Source of the DNA: a virus
Direction: 5' to 3' (one strand)
IMG/VR virus record: IMGVR_UViG_3300022871_000054
Location: 1-36,291 of that record
Length of the DNA: 36,291 nucleotides
The position numbers and the translations under genes are program-made. Positions within the stretch are counted from its first letter, which is position 1; each line of letters opens with the position of its first letter. Shown one piece after another: positions 15,511-24,011 of the stretch. The notes under the pieces were generated by a model. The model saw only the letters and a program-made list of their open reading frames with translations. It did no database searches and had not been told where the DNA came from.

Positions 15511-15963
15511 ATGGCACTCGAAAGCAAAATAGGCATAGATTGTAGGGTCACATTGGGGGCAAATATTATCCTGGGGCAAGGCACCTGGGGTATTTCTGGG
15601 GGATCATACGCGGAACTGGACGATACTGATTTCGGTGATGACGATACCATAATGTTACGAGGTGTCAGGACAGGCGGAACCGTAACTTTTTCCGGGAAAT
15701 ACAAAAAAGACGATACAACCGGCCAGGATAAAATCAGGGATGCATACTGGCTAAAATCTGACATTACTGATCTTAGGTTCTGGGTTGATGATACCAGTTA
15801 TTATACGCCTAACAACACAACAGGTGCCGGTGGCGGGTTGCCTGCTGAAACAATGATCAGTCATATCAAAATCATGACAGAGCCTATGCCAAGCACCGAC
15901 AAGAGTGGCCTTGCAACTATTTCATTTGACGGAAAAATTGAAGGCGCAATGAGATTAATCTAA
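15511..15963 (+). CDS. Major tail tube protein
   Basis: This 150-aa protein shows the family pattern: G-x-W-x-I-SGG, DDTDFGDDDTIMLRGVRTGGTVTFSGKYKKDDTTGQDKIRDAYW, and a final ATISFDGKIEGAMRL strand. It polymerises into the tail tube around the tape measure. A strong SD (AGGAGG) and a downstream GC hairpin suggest it is made in excess over later tail genes. Position just before the tail chaperones is standard. Confidence 0.85.
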   Translation: MALESKIGIDCRVTLGANIILGQGTWGISGGSYAELDDTDFGDDDTIMLRGVRTGGTVTFSGKYKKDDTTGQDKIRDAYWLKSDITDLRFWVDDTSYYTPNNTTGAGGGLPAETMISHIKIMTEPMPSTDKSGLATISFDGKIEGAMRLI

Positions 15964-15987
15964 CACATTGGGCGGGCCGGATTGTCC

Positions 15988-16023
15988 GGGCGGGAGTTGC
16001 TCCACTCCCCCCGCCCTTAATTT
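15988..16023 (+). terminator. Hairpin after tail tube gene, probable partial terminator
   Basis: GGGCGGGAGT (15988-15997) pairs with ACTCCCCCCGCCC (16004-16016) with a bulged C, followed by TTAATTTT. The stem is very stable but the T tract is short and interrupted, so it may lower transcription of the chaperone and tape measure genes rather than end it. Confidence 0.6.
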
Positions 16024-16052
16024 TAACGGAGCAAACAAAAGGAGCATACAAA

Positions 16053-16481
16053 ATGAGAATTTCAAAAGTTACAGAACGTTGGTTTACGGTCCCAAACGAT
16101 CCGGACAAATCACGATTGAAAATCAAACATCTTTTGCCAGGGGAAGCCCAAGATATTTTCGACCAAGTTTTCAAACAAAAGGTCGATTATCAAAAAGGTA
16201 AAGAGGGAAAAATGGAGCCTAAGTTTTCCCAGGAAAGTGACCCAAAACTTGACCGGAAATTAACATTTACATCTGTTGTTGTTGGCTGGGAAAATATGTT
16301 CGATGACAAGGGCCAGAAGATGAAATGCACCCCTGAAAATATCGAAAGGGCGTATAAGGAAATAGACGGTTTTTCAGAGCTTGTCAATGAATTTAAAGCA
16401 ACCCTTGCAGCTAATATTAAACAGGAGCAGGAAGACCAGAAAAAAAACTTGAAGAGTTCTGTATCCGAGCTGGAGAAGTAG
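16053..16481 (+). CDS. Tail assembly chaperone (G-like)
   Basis: This 142-aa protein keeps the tape measure soluble during tail assembly. Its position between tube and tape measure and its helical, acidic C-terminus (FSELVNEFKATLAANIKQEQEDQKKN) fit gpG-type chaperones. It begins with a short beta segment (RISKVTERWFTVPNDPDKSRLKIKHLLPGEAQDIFDQVF). Near its end, the slippery heptamer A AAA AAC lies in the zero frame at 16442-16448, allowing a -1 shift into the next ORF. SD AAAGGAG. Confidence 0.82.
   Translation: MRISKVTERWFTVPNDPDKSRLKIKHLLPGEAQDIFDQVFKQKVDYQKGKEGKMEPKFSQESDPKLDRKLTFTSVVVGWENMFDDKGQKMKCTPENIERAYKEIDGFSELVNEFKATLAANIKQEQEDQKKNLKSSVSELEK
16442..16448 (+). promoter_or_regulatory. 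Programmed -1 frameshift slippery site A AAA AAC
   Basis: Eight A residues (16440-16447) followed by C make A AAA AAC in exactly the X XXY YYZ phase relative to the chaperone frame. The -1 frame is then open for 99 codons to the stop that overlaps the tape measure start. This is the usual location of the gpG/gpGT switch. Confidence 0.75.
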
Positions 16482-16747
16482 ATTGCCATGGATGCAGAGC
16501 AGCATATAAAAAATTGTACAACGAGGAGCCACCATGTTCAACATGCTTGCCAGATTTATTTCCCGAAAACAGACTTGTATACGAAGTATTTTGGCGTATG
16601 TTTGGATCAATCGAAAATCTGGATGTATTTATAATCATGGACATGGTGGGCATAGGGTCAGATGAACGGCTTTATTGCCTAGATCTAGTGCAGGGAGCAA
16701 AGGGCGAGGTCATGAAAGATAAGCAGCTTAAAAAGGGTAAGAAATGA
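16448..16747 (+). CDS. Tail assembly chaperone T-like extension, made by -1 frameshift
   Basis: This is the -1 frame segment giving a ~231-aa GT-type fusion (132 residues of the upstream frame plus about 99). It encodes LEEFCIRAGEVDCHGCRAAYKKLYNEEPPCSTC, with C-x2-C pairs suggesting a zinc-binding fold, then PDLFPENRLVYEVFWRMFGSIENLDVFIIM and a Lys-rich end. No ATG with an SD opens this frame (the first usable codon, TTG 16514, has none), which favours frameshift expression. The stop overlaps the tape measure ATG (ATGA). Fusion GT proteins recruit the tube protein to the tape measure. Confidence 0.72.
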   Translation, partial: LEEFCIRAGEVDCHGCRAAYKKLYNEEPPCSTCLPDLFPENRLVYEVFWRMFGSIENLDVFIIMDMVGIGSDERLYCLDLVQGAKGEVMKDKQLKKGKK

Positions 16748-19700
16748 AGCTTGGCGGAATATATATCAGTGTTGGTGCGAAGACCACGAAGCTTGCGCTT
16801 GATTTAAAAAAAGCTGAAGGGATGGCTAAAAAAACAGCCGTCTTGATGAATCATGAGCTTGGAAGTATATCCATGGGTGCTGCCACAATAGCCTTTGCAG
16901 CACTTGCCGCTGGTACAACAATGGCCACATCTAAAATAGTATCACTCGGTCGTGAATTTGAATCGACCATGAAAACCGTCCAGGCATGGTCAGGTGCCAC
17001 AGGTAAATCTCTTGAAAATCTCAATAAAATAGCCCGTGAAATGGGGGCTACAACAGAACATACAGCCACGCAGGCCGCTGGAGCATTAAAGTTCTTGGCG
17101 GCTGCTGGCTTCAGTGCCGAGCAAAGTATTGCAGCGTTACCTGGGACATTAGACCTTGCCACAGCAGCACAGGTTGATTTGAGTTTGGCAACTGATATAA
17201 CAACAGACACAATGACAGCTTTCGGAATGAAGGTTGAAGATTTATCTAGAGTTAATGACGCTTTTATTGTTGCGAGTACAGGATCAAATACCACGGTTGA
17301 AATGCTTGGCGAGTCAATGCGATATGCCGCACCTATGGCGAAGCTAATGGGTTACAATGTCGAGCAAACAGCAGCCATGTTAGGTGCATTGGCTGGTGGT
17401 GGTATAAAGGCGTCAATGGCTGGGGCTGGCTTAAATATGATCATGTTAAAATCCGCACAGTATATTAAGACAGCCGGAATAGAAGGCATGACATTTATTG
17501 ATTTATTAAAGCTAATGAAAAAGGAGCAATGGGATGCAGCGAAAATTGGTAAAGTTTTTGGAGCGAGACAGGTTAAAACGGCTGATGTTTTAGCAAGCCA
17601 AATACCTTTATATGAAAAATTGCATAAGAAAATGCAAGAGAGTGCTGGGATCACTCAAGAACTTGCAGACGTAATGAGAGATTCTCTTGACAATGATATC
17701 AAAGTTTTAAACTCAACAATTGAAGAGGAACTTTTAAGAACATTTGATGATTACAATGAATACATGCGTGACATCGTCCAGTCCACAACCGAATGGATCA
17801 GGACAAATCCTGAAGCTATAGATCAGTTTGCAGAAATGGCAAGAAATATGTTTGAGGCCGGTGCAGCCATGGCCAAAGTAATTAGCTATGCACCAGCATT
17901 TATAAATGCATTTGCAGACATTGCCGGGGCAGCCGGTCTTGCGTCAACCGGTTTGGTAAGCTGGAAAGATGCTATTTTTGGTGGTGTGGGTGTTATGAAA
18001 TTGTTTGAAACTGAGATTGGCCGTCTTGTTTTACAGGCAAGAAAACTTCAGCAAGAGATTGCCGCCCTTGAACAAACAGATAATTTACTTGGCCCGGATC
18101 CTTCCATTGCAAAAAAAGAGGCCGAGCTAAAAAAAATAGCTACTCAAATAAATAAATTAAATGTAATTATTGAAGAAACCAAAGCCTTGACATTTACAAT
18201 TGATAAAAATACCCCTGGATTTGAAAAATGGAATACAAGTGTTGAAGATGTAAACAAAAATCTAAAAAAGACAAAAGAAGCATTAACGGAAATAGAACAA
18301 GAATTGCTCGATGAAAAAATATTAAAGGCTTTAGATAAGTTTTTTGATGAGATTGAAAACCATATGACTGAAGCTGAAAAAATCCATGCAGCAATGGTTG
18401 ATACATGGGAAGAAGAAGAATTAAGAAAAATTGAAGCCACCATAGCAAATAATGAAAAAATAGCCGAAGAATCAGAACAGGCCCTTAAAGACCTTGAAAA
18501 ATTAAGACAGGAAGATATTGACGATCAGATAAAAGCATACGAGCATATGTGGGACAACATCCATGATGTTATGTCCGATTTTTGGAACGATGCCCTGGAC
18601 GGTCAAATGAACTCTTGGGATGATTTCATGGATTATATTCTTGACACTTTCAAGAAAACTTTTTCTGAAATCTTAGCGGCTGCCAGCACAGATATTGTCA
18701 TGAATGTCGTCATGGGTGTGTCTGGTGGTTCCACAAGCTCTTCTGGTGGCATTACTGGCCAGATATCCGATGCAATTACTAAAAAACTTGGTAGCTCAAT
18801 CTTTGATAAAATTGGTAGCTATTTTGGTGGGTCTGTCGCTGGGAATGGGATATCGACAGCGAGCATGAGTAGCGGAATAGGGGCCGGTCAACTTGGTGGG
18901 GTATCTTCAATGTCGGGTTGGGCGTCAACAGCCATGATGGGATCTGTAGCAGCTTTAGGTGGATTTGTAATATCAAAATTGTTTGAAGCCTTTACGGATA
19001 GCACAGACAGCGCGATTGCCTTTTTAGGAGCTGATATCACTTCCCTGGCAGTACCCGGTATACAAACTAGGGACGAACCATCCTTTGAAACTGTTGCCCC
19101 GATAGAATCAAGGACAGACAGCGCTTTGTTTGATTATGGTTTTTCAGGAGGTGATTTTAATGACGAACCAGTGCAGGCAGCGTTAATAGAATATTTTGAC
19201 GCTATTTTTACGGCCTTGGATGAGGTAACAGAATCCAGTATAAACGATGTTTTGAAAGACTTCACAAATTATAGTTTTACCGGGGCACCTGAAGATATCT
19301 CTTCTGGAGTTTTTTCTGACATGTTGGGATCGATGCTTGTTGCAATACTGCCGGATGAGGGAACAATCGAAGAGACCGTCTCACAGATGATAGGCGGTGC
19401 ATATCAAGATTATGATCCTTTCAACAACACATCATCGTTTGGTCGGGATTTTGAAAATCAACAGGCATCCGAGACGATGAAACAGATTTATCAACCCATT
19501 TATAAAGACGTAACTCAGACTGTCTCGAAATATGCAGAAACCTTTAACGAGGCTTTTTTTGATGCAATAATGCCCGAAGGCGGGAATGAATGGGATTCCC
19601 TTATATCTTTCGCTGAAACTGTCCAATCTACAGATGATTTTATTTCTAAATTTGATACAAGAATGCAAGATTTTGGATTGACAGCCATAGATGCATATAA

Positions 19701-21516
19701 CCAGATTTTATTCGTCACAGGATCCATAACAGAATTAAACGATATTGCAAATAGTTTTGGTTTGGCTCCTATTTCAAAAACAATAGAAGACTTGATGAAC
19801 GGTTTTGTAACTCTGAACACTGCTCTAATTGCAAATAATGCAACGGTTGATGAACTGGCAGACGCATACACGAATGAGACAAAAATAATGTGGGGTACAG
19901 TCGTTGATGCAAGTGGTGAATCTGCCGGGATGATAAACACAATGTCCGATGCAGTTAAAAATATTATATGGTCATCAGATCAATTAAAAATGCAGGATAT
20001 TGCAAGCCAGGGAGAACAGATTAAGGGTTTCTTTAACGATATTTATGACTCTGCTATACTTGCCGGTGATCCTGGTTTTATTGCGGGTGCGAAGGCTTTG
20101 GTAGACGGAGTTGATGTCATTGTCAATACTTTGATGTCAGTCCAGGCTTTAGATATTTATAAGGGACACTTGGAAACAATAGGCGGCATGAAAGCCGGTG
20201 TGTATGGCCTTGAAGATGAATTTAAAGCCATGCAAATTGGATCTAAATATGGCGCTCAACTCGGAACAGCTCAAGAGCAGGCGGCTTTTGTCAAATCGGT
20301 TTTGGGAATGTCAACGACCGAGTTTATTACAGCAACAGAATATTTTGGGGTATCAGTCAACGAGGCTGCAAGCGATATCGAGACTCTTGCCGGATTTGTC
20401 AAAGAAACATCAGACGCTTTTGAGGACATTGAAAGCACGATTGGGGATACAATAAAATCACTTGAAGAACAGTTTGGGATGGGTAATGCAACATCATTAT
20501 CGAGTTTAATGAAAGATTTTAACAAAGCTGCCGGTGATGCGATGTCGTCAGATTCCCTGATCGCTATGGCCGGGGCAGAAAAACTTCCAGGACTTTCAAC
20601 ACAGATCTTGACAAAAGCGCTGGCAGACGCCCCAACATCATACGAATATCAAAAAGTATACGCTAAAATAATTGGCACCATGGAAAACGTTGAAGGTGAA
20701 GCCGGGGATCAGGTAAAAGCCCTCAGCCTTGTGGATATAAATTCAGGGAATCAATTGACCGAGCTTGAAAATATTAATGGCGCTATAGGCCTAACAAATA
20801 TAGCGATTGATTCTTTACTGACCGATGGGACATTTGTTAAGGCATATACAGATTTTAACACAATTTGGAATAATGGTGCTGTTTTTAATACCCTTAATTC
20901 GACTTTGATAAGTTTAACGGGAGTTATTTCGGGCCTTACCGGAACAGCAAACCCTATTACCAATGTCGTGACAAACCCAGTTACAGGGCAAACAGGCCCG
21001 GCAAGCGTGAGCGATCCTTCGCAATGGAAAACATGGCAATTAAAAAGCACACCATCCGTATCAGGAGAGTCAGAATCAAGTCTATTGAATAAATACGGGA
21101 TATCAGGTGCAAGCGCAGCTGACATTTCAAATTCTTTGAATGAATTCAAGGCTATGGATTTCGCAGGACAGGAGGTTTGGGCAGAATATTATGGAACAGA
21201 TATAGGGTCTATGGGCCAAGATATCAATCAGCTCAAAGCTTATGGTTATGCAGATGGTGGAATTTCAACCGGGCCAGTATCAGGGTATCCAGTAACATTG
21301 CATGGCACAGAGGCAGTTATACCCATAGGTGGCAGTGATATTCCGCTGATCATAAAAAATGATTATTCAAAAGGGATCCTTTCAGAAATTAAAATACTCA
21401 GGAAAGAATTGAAACATGTCAATTCTGTGAACTCGTTAAAAATAAAAAAGATAAAACAAACCCTTGATAAAGTTACAGCAGGCAATAATTATTTTGCAAC
21501 GAAAGAGGAAGTATAA
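16744..21516 (+). CDS. Tape measure protein
   Basis: At 1590 aa this is the longest gene; its length sets tail length. Residues about 70-260 are a TP901/PhageMin_Tail-type domain (FESTMKTVQAWSGATGKSLENLNKIAREMG...AGALKFLAAAGFSAEQSIAALP...ASMAGAGLNM). A coiled-coil region follows (about 430-620), then a Gly/Ser-rich stretch with hydrophobic parts (about 655-750), long helical repeats, and the terminal GGISTGPVSGYPVTLHGTEAVIPIG common to tape measures. It ends in a basic coiled coil. Overlaps both neighbours by 1-4 nt. Confidence 0.93.
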   Translation: MKLGGIYISVGAKTTKLALDLKKAEGMAKKTAVLMNHELGSISMGAATIAFAALAAGTTMATSKIVSLGREFESTMKTVQAWSGATGKSLENLNKIAREMGATTEHTATQAAGALKFLAAAGFSAEQSIAALPGTLDLATAAQVDLSLATDITTDTMTAFGMKVEDLSRVNDAFIVASTGSNTTVEMLGESMRYAAPMAKLMGYNVEQTAAMLGALAGGGIKASMAGAGLNMIMLKSAQYIKTAGIEGMTFIDLLKLMKKEQWDAAKIGKVFGARQVKTADVLASQIPLYEKLHKKMQESAGITQELADVMRDSLDNDIKVLNSTIEEELLRTFDDYNEYMRDIVQSTTEWIRTNPEAIDQFAEMARNMFEAGAAMAKVISYAPAFINAFADIAGAAGLASTGLVSWKDAIFGGVGVMKLFETEIGRLVLQARKLQQEIAALEQTDNLLGPDPSIAKKEAELKKIATQINKLNVIIEETKALTFTIDKNTPGFEKWNTSVEDVNKNLKKTKEALTEIEQELLDEKILKALDKFFDEIENHMTEAEKIHAAMVDTWEEEELRKIEATIANNEKIAEESEQALKDLEKLRQEDIDDQIKAYEHMWDNIHDVMSDFWNDALDGQMNSWDDFMDYILDTFKKTFSEILAAASTDIVMNVVMGVSGGSTSSSGGITGQISDAITKKLGSSIFDKIGSYFGGSVAGNGISTASMSSGIGAGQLGGVSSMSGWASTAMMGSVAALGGFVISKLFEAFTDSTDSAIAFLGADITSLAVPGIQTRDEPSFETVAPIESRTDSALFDYGFSGGDFNDEPVQAALIEYFDAIFTALDEVTESSINDVLKDFTNYSFTGAPEDISSGVFSDMLGSMLVAILPDEGTIEETVSQMIGGAYQDYDPFNNTSSFGRDFENQQASETMKQIYQPIYKDVTQTVSKYAETFNEAFFDAIMPEGGNEWDSLISFAETVQSTDDFISKFDTRMQDFGLTAIDAYNQILFVTGSITELNDIANSFGLAPISKTIEDLMNGFVTLNTALIANNATVDELADAYTNETKIMWGTVVDASGESAGMINTMSDAVKNIIWSSDQLKMQDIASQGEQIKGFFNDIYDSAILAGDPGFIAGAKALVDGVDVIVNTLMSVQALDIYKGHLETIGGMKAGVYGLEDEFKAMQIGSKYGAQLGTAQEQAAFVKSVLGMSTTEFITATEYFGVSVNEAASDIETLAGFVKETSDAFEDIESTIGDTIKSLEEQFGMGNATSLSSLMKDFNKAAGDAMSSDSLIAMAGAEKLPGLSTQILTKALADAPTSYEYQKVYAKIIGTMENVEGEAGDQVKALSLVDINSGNQLTELENINGAIGLTNIAIDSLLTDGTFVKAYTDFNTIWNNGAVFNTLNSTLISLTGVISGLTGTANPITNVVTNPVTGQTGPASVSDPSQWKTWQLKSTPSVSGESESSLLNKYGISGASAADISNSLNEFKAMDFAGQEVWAEYYGTDIGSMGQDINQLKAYGYADGGISTGPVSGYPVTLHGTEAVIPIGGSDIPLIIKNDYSKGILSEIKILRKELKHVNSVNSLKIKKIKQTLDKVTAGNNYFATKEEV

Positions 21517-23024
21517 TGGAAGTTACAGTTCCGAAAATTACAAATCTGCTTGCTTCTAATATCACAGAGGCCAGTTTTGAACATTGGCTGGCGGTATTGC
21601 CTTATGCAGCCGGGGCGCGGGTATATATTTTGTATTCTGACTATACAGAGCTTTTGTCATATGGCGATTGTATTTTTGATCAATTTTTTGTCGATGGCGC
21701 AGAGTGGACATATGACGGGACAAATTCAGAATATGATTGTTCCGGAGCCCAAGCCGGGGATACAAAAATATATCAGACTACTCAGGATGTTGATAGCGGC
21801 GATTTTATTTTAGTTATCTACGAGGTTAAAAATTATATCGCGGGTGAGGTAAAAGCATACGTCCAGGGTGGCCTTGGTACTGCCAGATCAGCAAACGGAA
21901 CATATCTTGAGGTAGTGACTGCCGGAAGCACAGACAGCAAAATTGGGGTACAAGGAAATGTAACCTTTGACGGATCAATAACCGCATTATCAATTAAGAA
22001 AATTGGCGCTTATTATTCCCGGGATGTCTACGAGTCACAAGCAGGGGCGAACACAAATAATTATCCGCCTGATGACGCAGTAAATTGGACAAAAGTATCA
22101 GCATCAAACCGCTGGAAAATGTTTGATGATTACATGGCATCTCAGGCTGAAAATCCTGCAAAAATAAGCGTTAAAGTCAAGTCAAATAAATGCAACAAGC
22201 TGGCATATTTTTTGGTTGAAGCCAAATCGGTTGAATACATCGTATCAGATGATAGCACAACGGAGACCAGCACAACATCAATCACACCGGCGGCCGCAGC
22301 GATAGCAATCACCACACAAACCCATGCAAATTCATGGACGATAGGTGACAAAGTTGAGGTTTACAACACAGCAGATCAAAGAGCCTTTTTTGCCGGAACT
22401 TTAACTGCATGGACACAAGCGACAGGGGTAGGAGAGGTCACAGCCACAGTTTTTGATGACCCAGCCGGGAGCGCACCATATGCAACATGGACAATGGTAA
22501 AAGTTTACGACCATGAAAGCGGATCCCTGTACCAAGAAGAAGTTTTATCCTGGTCGGATTATTTCTTTTCACCTATTCGGTTTTCAACATCGGGAGCTGG
22601 TTCATTCACTTATTCTTACAATACCAGTGTTAGGGTTATTTTTACTGGAAATGCAAACGATACAATTCGGGTAGGGCATTTGGTGGTAGGTCATTCTTCA
22701 TTTTTAGGCGGGACAAAATACGGGCTTAAGGGGAGCATTTCAGATTTTAGCACCAAAGAAGCAAATACATTTGGCGAATATGCACTTGTTAAACGAGCAT
22801 ATTCTAAAGAATTGCGATATACAATCAATGTCTTTAATACAGCCGTTGATCAGGTGTTTCAGACATTGACTCAATTAAGAGCCACGCCCTGTGTGTGGGA
22901 TTCTAACAATGATAAAACAAGCTTGAGCATGGCCATTGCCTTCGGTTTTTTTAGCGATTTTGAAGTGATGGTTCCAAGCAATAAATTATCAGAATGTGAC
23001 TTAGAAATTCAAGGACTTACATAG
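21516..23024 (+). CDS. Distal tail/baseplate-type protein, 502 aa
   Basis: Directly follows the tape measure with a TAATG overlap, where distal tail proteins are found. It is beta-rich and multi-domain: an N-terminal part with SNITEASFEHWLAVLPYAAGARVYILYSDY, an embedded carbohydrate-binding-like region (about 85-170), and VYESQAGANTNNYPPDDAVNWTKVSASNRWKMFDDY, a segment seen in tail proteins that frame the baseplate. A charged middle is followed by a final GLKGSISDFSTKEANTFGEYALVKRAYSKELRY domain that looks like a tail tip scaffold. Exact homology to Dit or Tal not provable by eye. Confidence 0.7.
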   Translation: MEVTVPKITNLLASNITEASFEHWLAVLPYAAGARVYILYSDYTELLSYGDCIFDQFFVDGAEWTYDGTNSEYDCSGAQAGDTKIYQTTQDVDSGDFILVIYEVKNYIAGEVKAYVQGGLGTARSANGTYLEVVTAGSTDSKIGVQGNVTFDGSITALSIKKIGAYYSRDVYESQAGANTNNYPPDDAVNWTKVSASNRWKMFDDYMASQAENPAKISVKVKSNKCNKLAYFLVEAKSVEYIVSDDSTTETSTTSITPAAAAIAITTQTHANSWTIGDKVEVYNTADQRAFFAGTLTAWTQATGVGEVTATVFDDPAGSAPYATWTMVKVYDHESGSLYQEEVLSWSDYFFSPIRFSTSGAGSFTYSYNTSVRVIFTGNANDTIRVGHLVVGHSSFLGGTKYGLKGSISDFSTKEANTFGEYALVKRAYSKELRYTINVFNTAVDQVFQTLTQLRATPCVWDSNNDKTSLSMAIAFGFFSDFEVMVPSNKLSECDLEIQGLT

Positions 23025-23033
23025 GAGAAAAAT

Positions 23034-23639
23034 ATGGCAGCTTATCAAATCACACAATCGGTTAGCGATCCAGGGACAGCACCTGAGCGAACAGATCCGG
23101 ACAATTTTGATTCCAGAGCAGATGATTTTTTGGCAGTTTTATCGCTTTGGGGAAAAATCACAACTGGGGAGTTGATTGTTTTGGCAGCTCAAATGAACGC
23201 ATTATCCACAGCAGTCAACGGGTATTCAACGTCGGCGGCAGCATCATTGGCGTCAGCTTTAGTTGCACAAACAGCCGCTGAAGCAGCACAATCTGCGGCA
23301 TTACAATCTGCCAATGCAACCATTTGGATTGGAGGTTCAACTTATGCAGCAGGTGCTATTGTTCTTGATCCTGGAAATAGTTATTTTTCTTATACATCCC
23401 AGCAGGCCGCAAATACAGGCCATACTCCAAATACAGATAACGGTACATGGTGGGAATTAACAATTGCTGATACTACAAATGCAATAAACAATGCAGATGC
23501 AAAAACAACCCCAGTTGATGCTGATTTATTGGCATTGATAGACAGTGAAGCTTCAAACGTACTTAAAAAAATTACATGGGCAAATCTTAAAGCAACTATT
23601 TCAGGCGCAGATTATATAGCAAATCAAGTTTTTTCATAA
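23034..23639 (+). CDS. Tail fibre-like protein with carbohydrate-binding-like motif
   Basis: This 201-aa protein has an N-terminal PERTDPDNFDSRADDFLAVLSLW segment used by short tail fibre proteins, an Ala-rich helical coil (STSAAASLASALVAQTAAEAAQSAALQSA) likely to trimerise, then a small module (WIGGSTYAAGAIVLDPGNSYFSYTSQQAANTGHTPNTDNGTWWEL) like chitin/cellulose-binding beta modules, and KTTPVDADLLALIDSEASNVLKKITWANLKAT typical of tail fibre spacers. Good SD (AGGAG). Probably contributes to host attachment and may carry the DGR target as tip. Confidence 0.75.
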   Translation: MAAYQITQSVSDPGTAPERTDPDNFDSRADDFLAVLSLWGKITTGELIVLAAQMNALSTAVNGYSTSAAASLASALVAQTAAEAAQSAALQSANATIWIGGSTYAAGAIVLDPGNSYFSYTSQQAANTGHTPNTDNGTWWELTIADTTNAINNADAKTTPVDADLLALIDSEASNVLKKITWANLKATISGADYIANQVFS

Positions 23640-23649
23640 GGAGTAAAAA

Positions 23650-24003
23650 ATGTCAACATTTACAAAAAGAGTTTTATCCGGATCGACAAATGGCAAGGGT
23701 ATTTTAGTTGCTGCAACCGCTACCGCTGGAACAACAATTCATACAGCAGTCGCAGGAACTTCTGACTTTGATGAAATATGGCTATGGTGTGTTAATTCAA
23801 GTGCAGCGGATGTCAAACTAACCCTTGAATATGGAGAGGCAACCGCGCCGGACGGAAACATTGAGTATACGGTTGGTGCCGAAGATGGGTTAAAGATTAT
23901 TTTGCCCGGAACACTTTTACAAAATAGCCTTGTTTTAAAGGCGTTTGCAGGGTCGGCAAATGTTTTAATCATCCACGGTTTTGTTAATCGCATAGCGGCA
24001 TAG
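23650..24003 (+). CDS. Small tail-associated protein, 117 aa
   Basis: Starts MSTFTKRVLSGSTNGKGILVAATATAGTTIHTAVAGTSDFDEIWLWCVNSSAADVKLTLEYGEA, a beta-sandwich-like pattern frequent in small virion proteins located near tail fibres. No Cys cluster or membrane segment. SD AAGGAG, 10 nt after the fibre gene. Perhaps an adaptor between fibre and the DGR target; function not shown. Confidence 0.65.
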   Translation: MSTFTKRVLSGSTNGKGILVAATATAGTTIHTAVAGTSDFDEIWLWCVNSSAADVKLTLEYGEATAPDGNIEYTVGAEDGLKIILPGTLLQNSLVLKAFAGSANVLIIHGFVNRIAA

Positions 24004-24011
24004 GTGATATT

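Noticed and set aside
16534-16665. ATG after GAGGAG in the third frame, 43 codons
   Set aside because: Good SD spacing, but the short peptide lies wholly within the T-like frame and has no features.
16514-16747. Independent TTG-start gene for the T-like chaperone
   Set aside because: No SD in front of TTG; the open frame extends back to the slippery site at 16448, so frameshifting explains it better.
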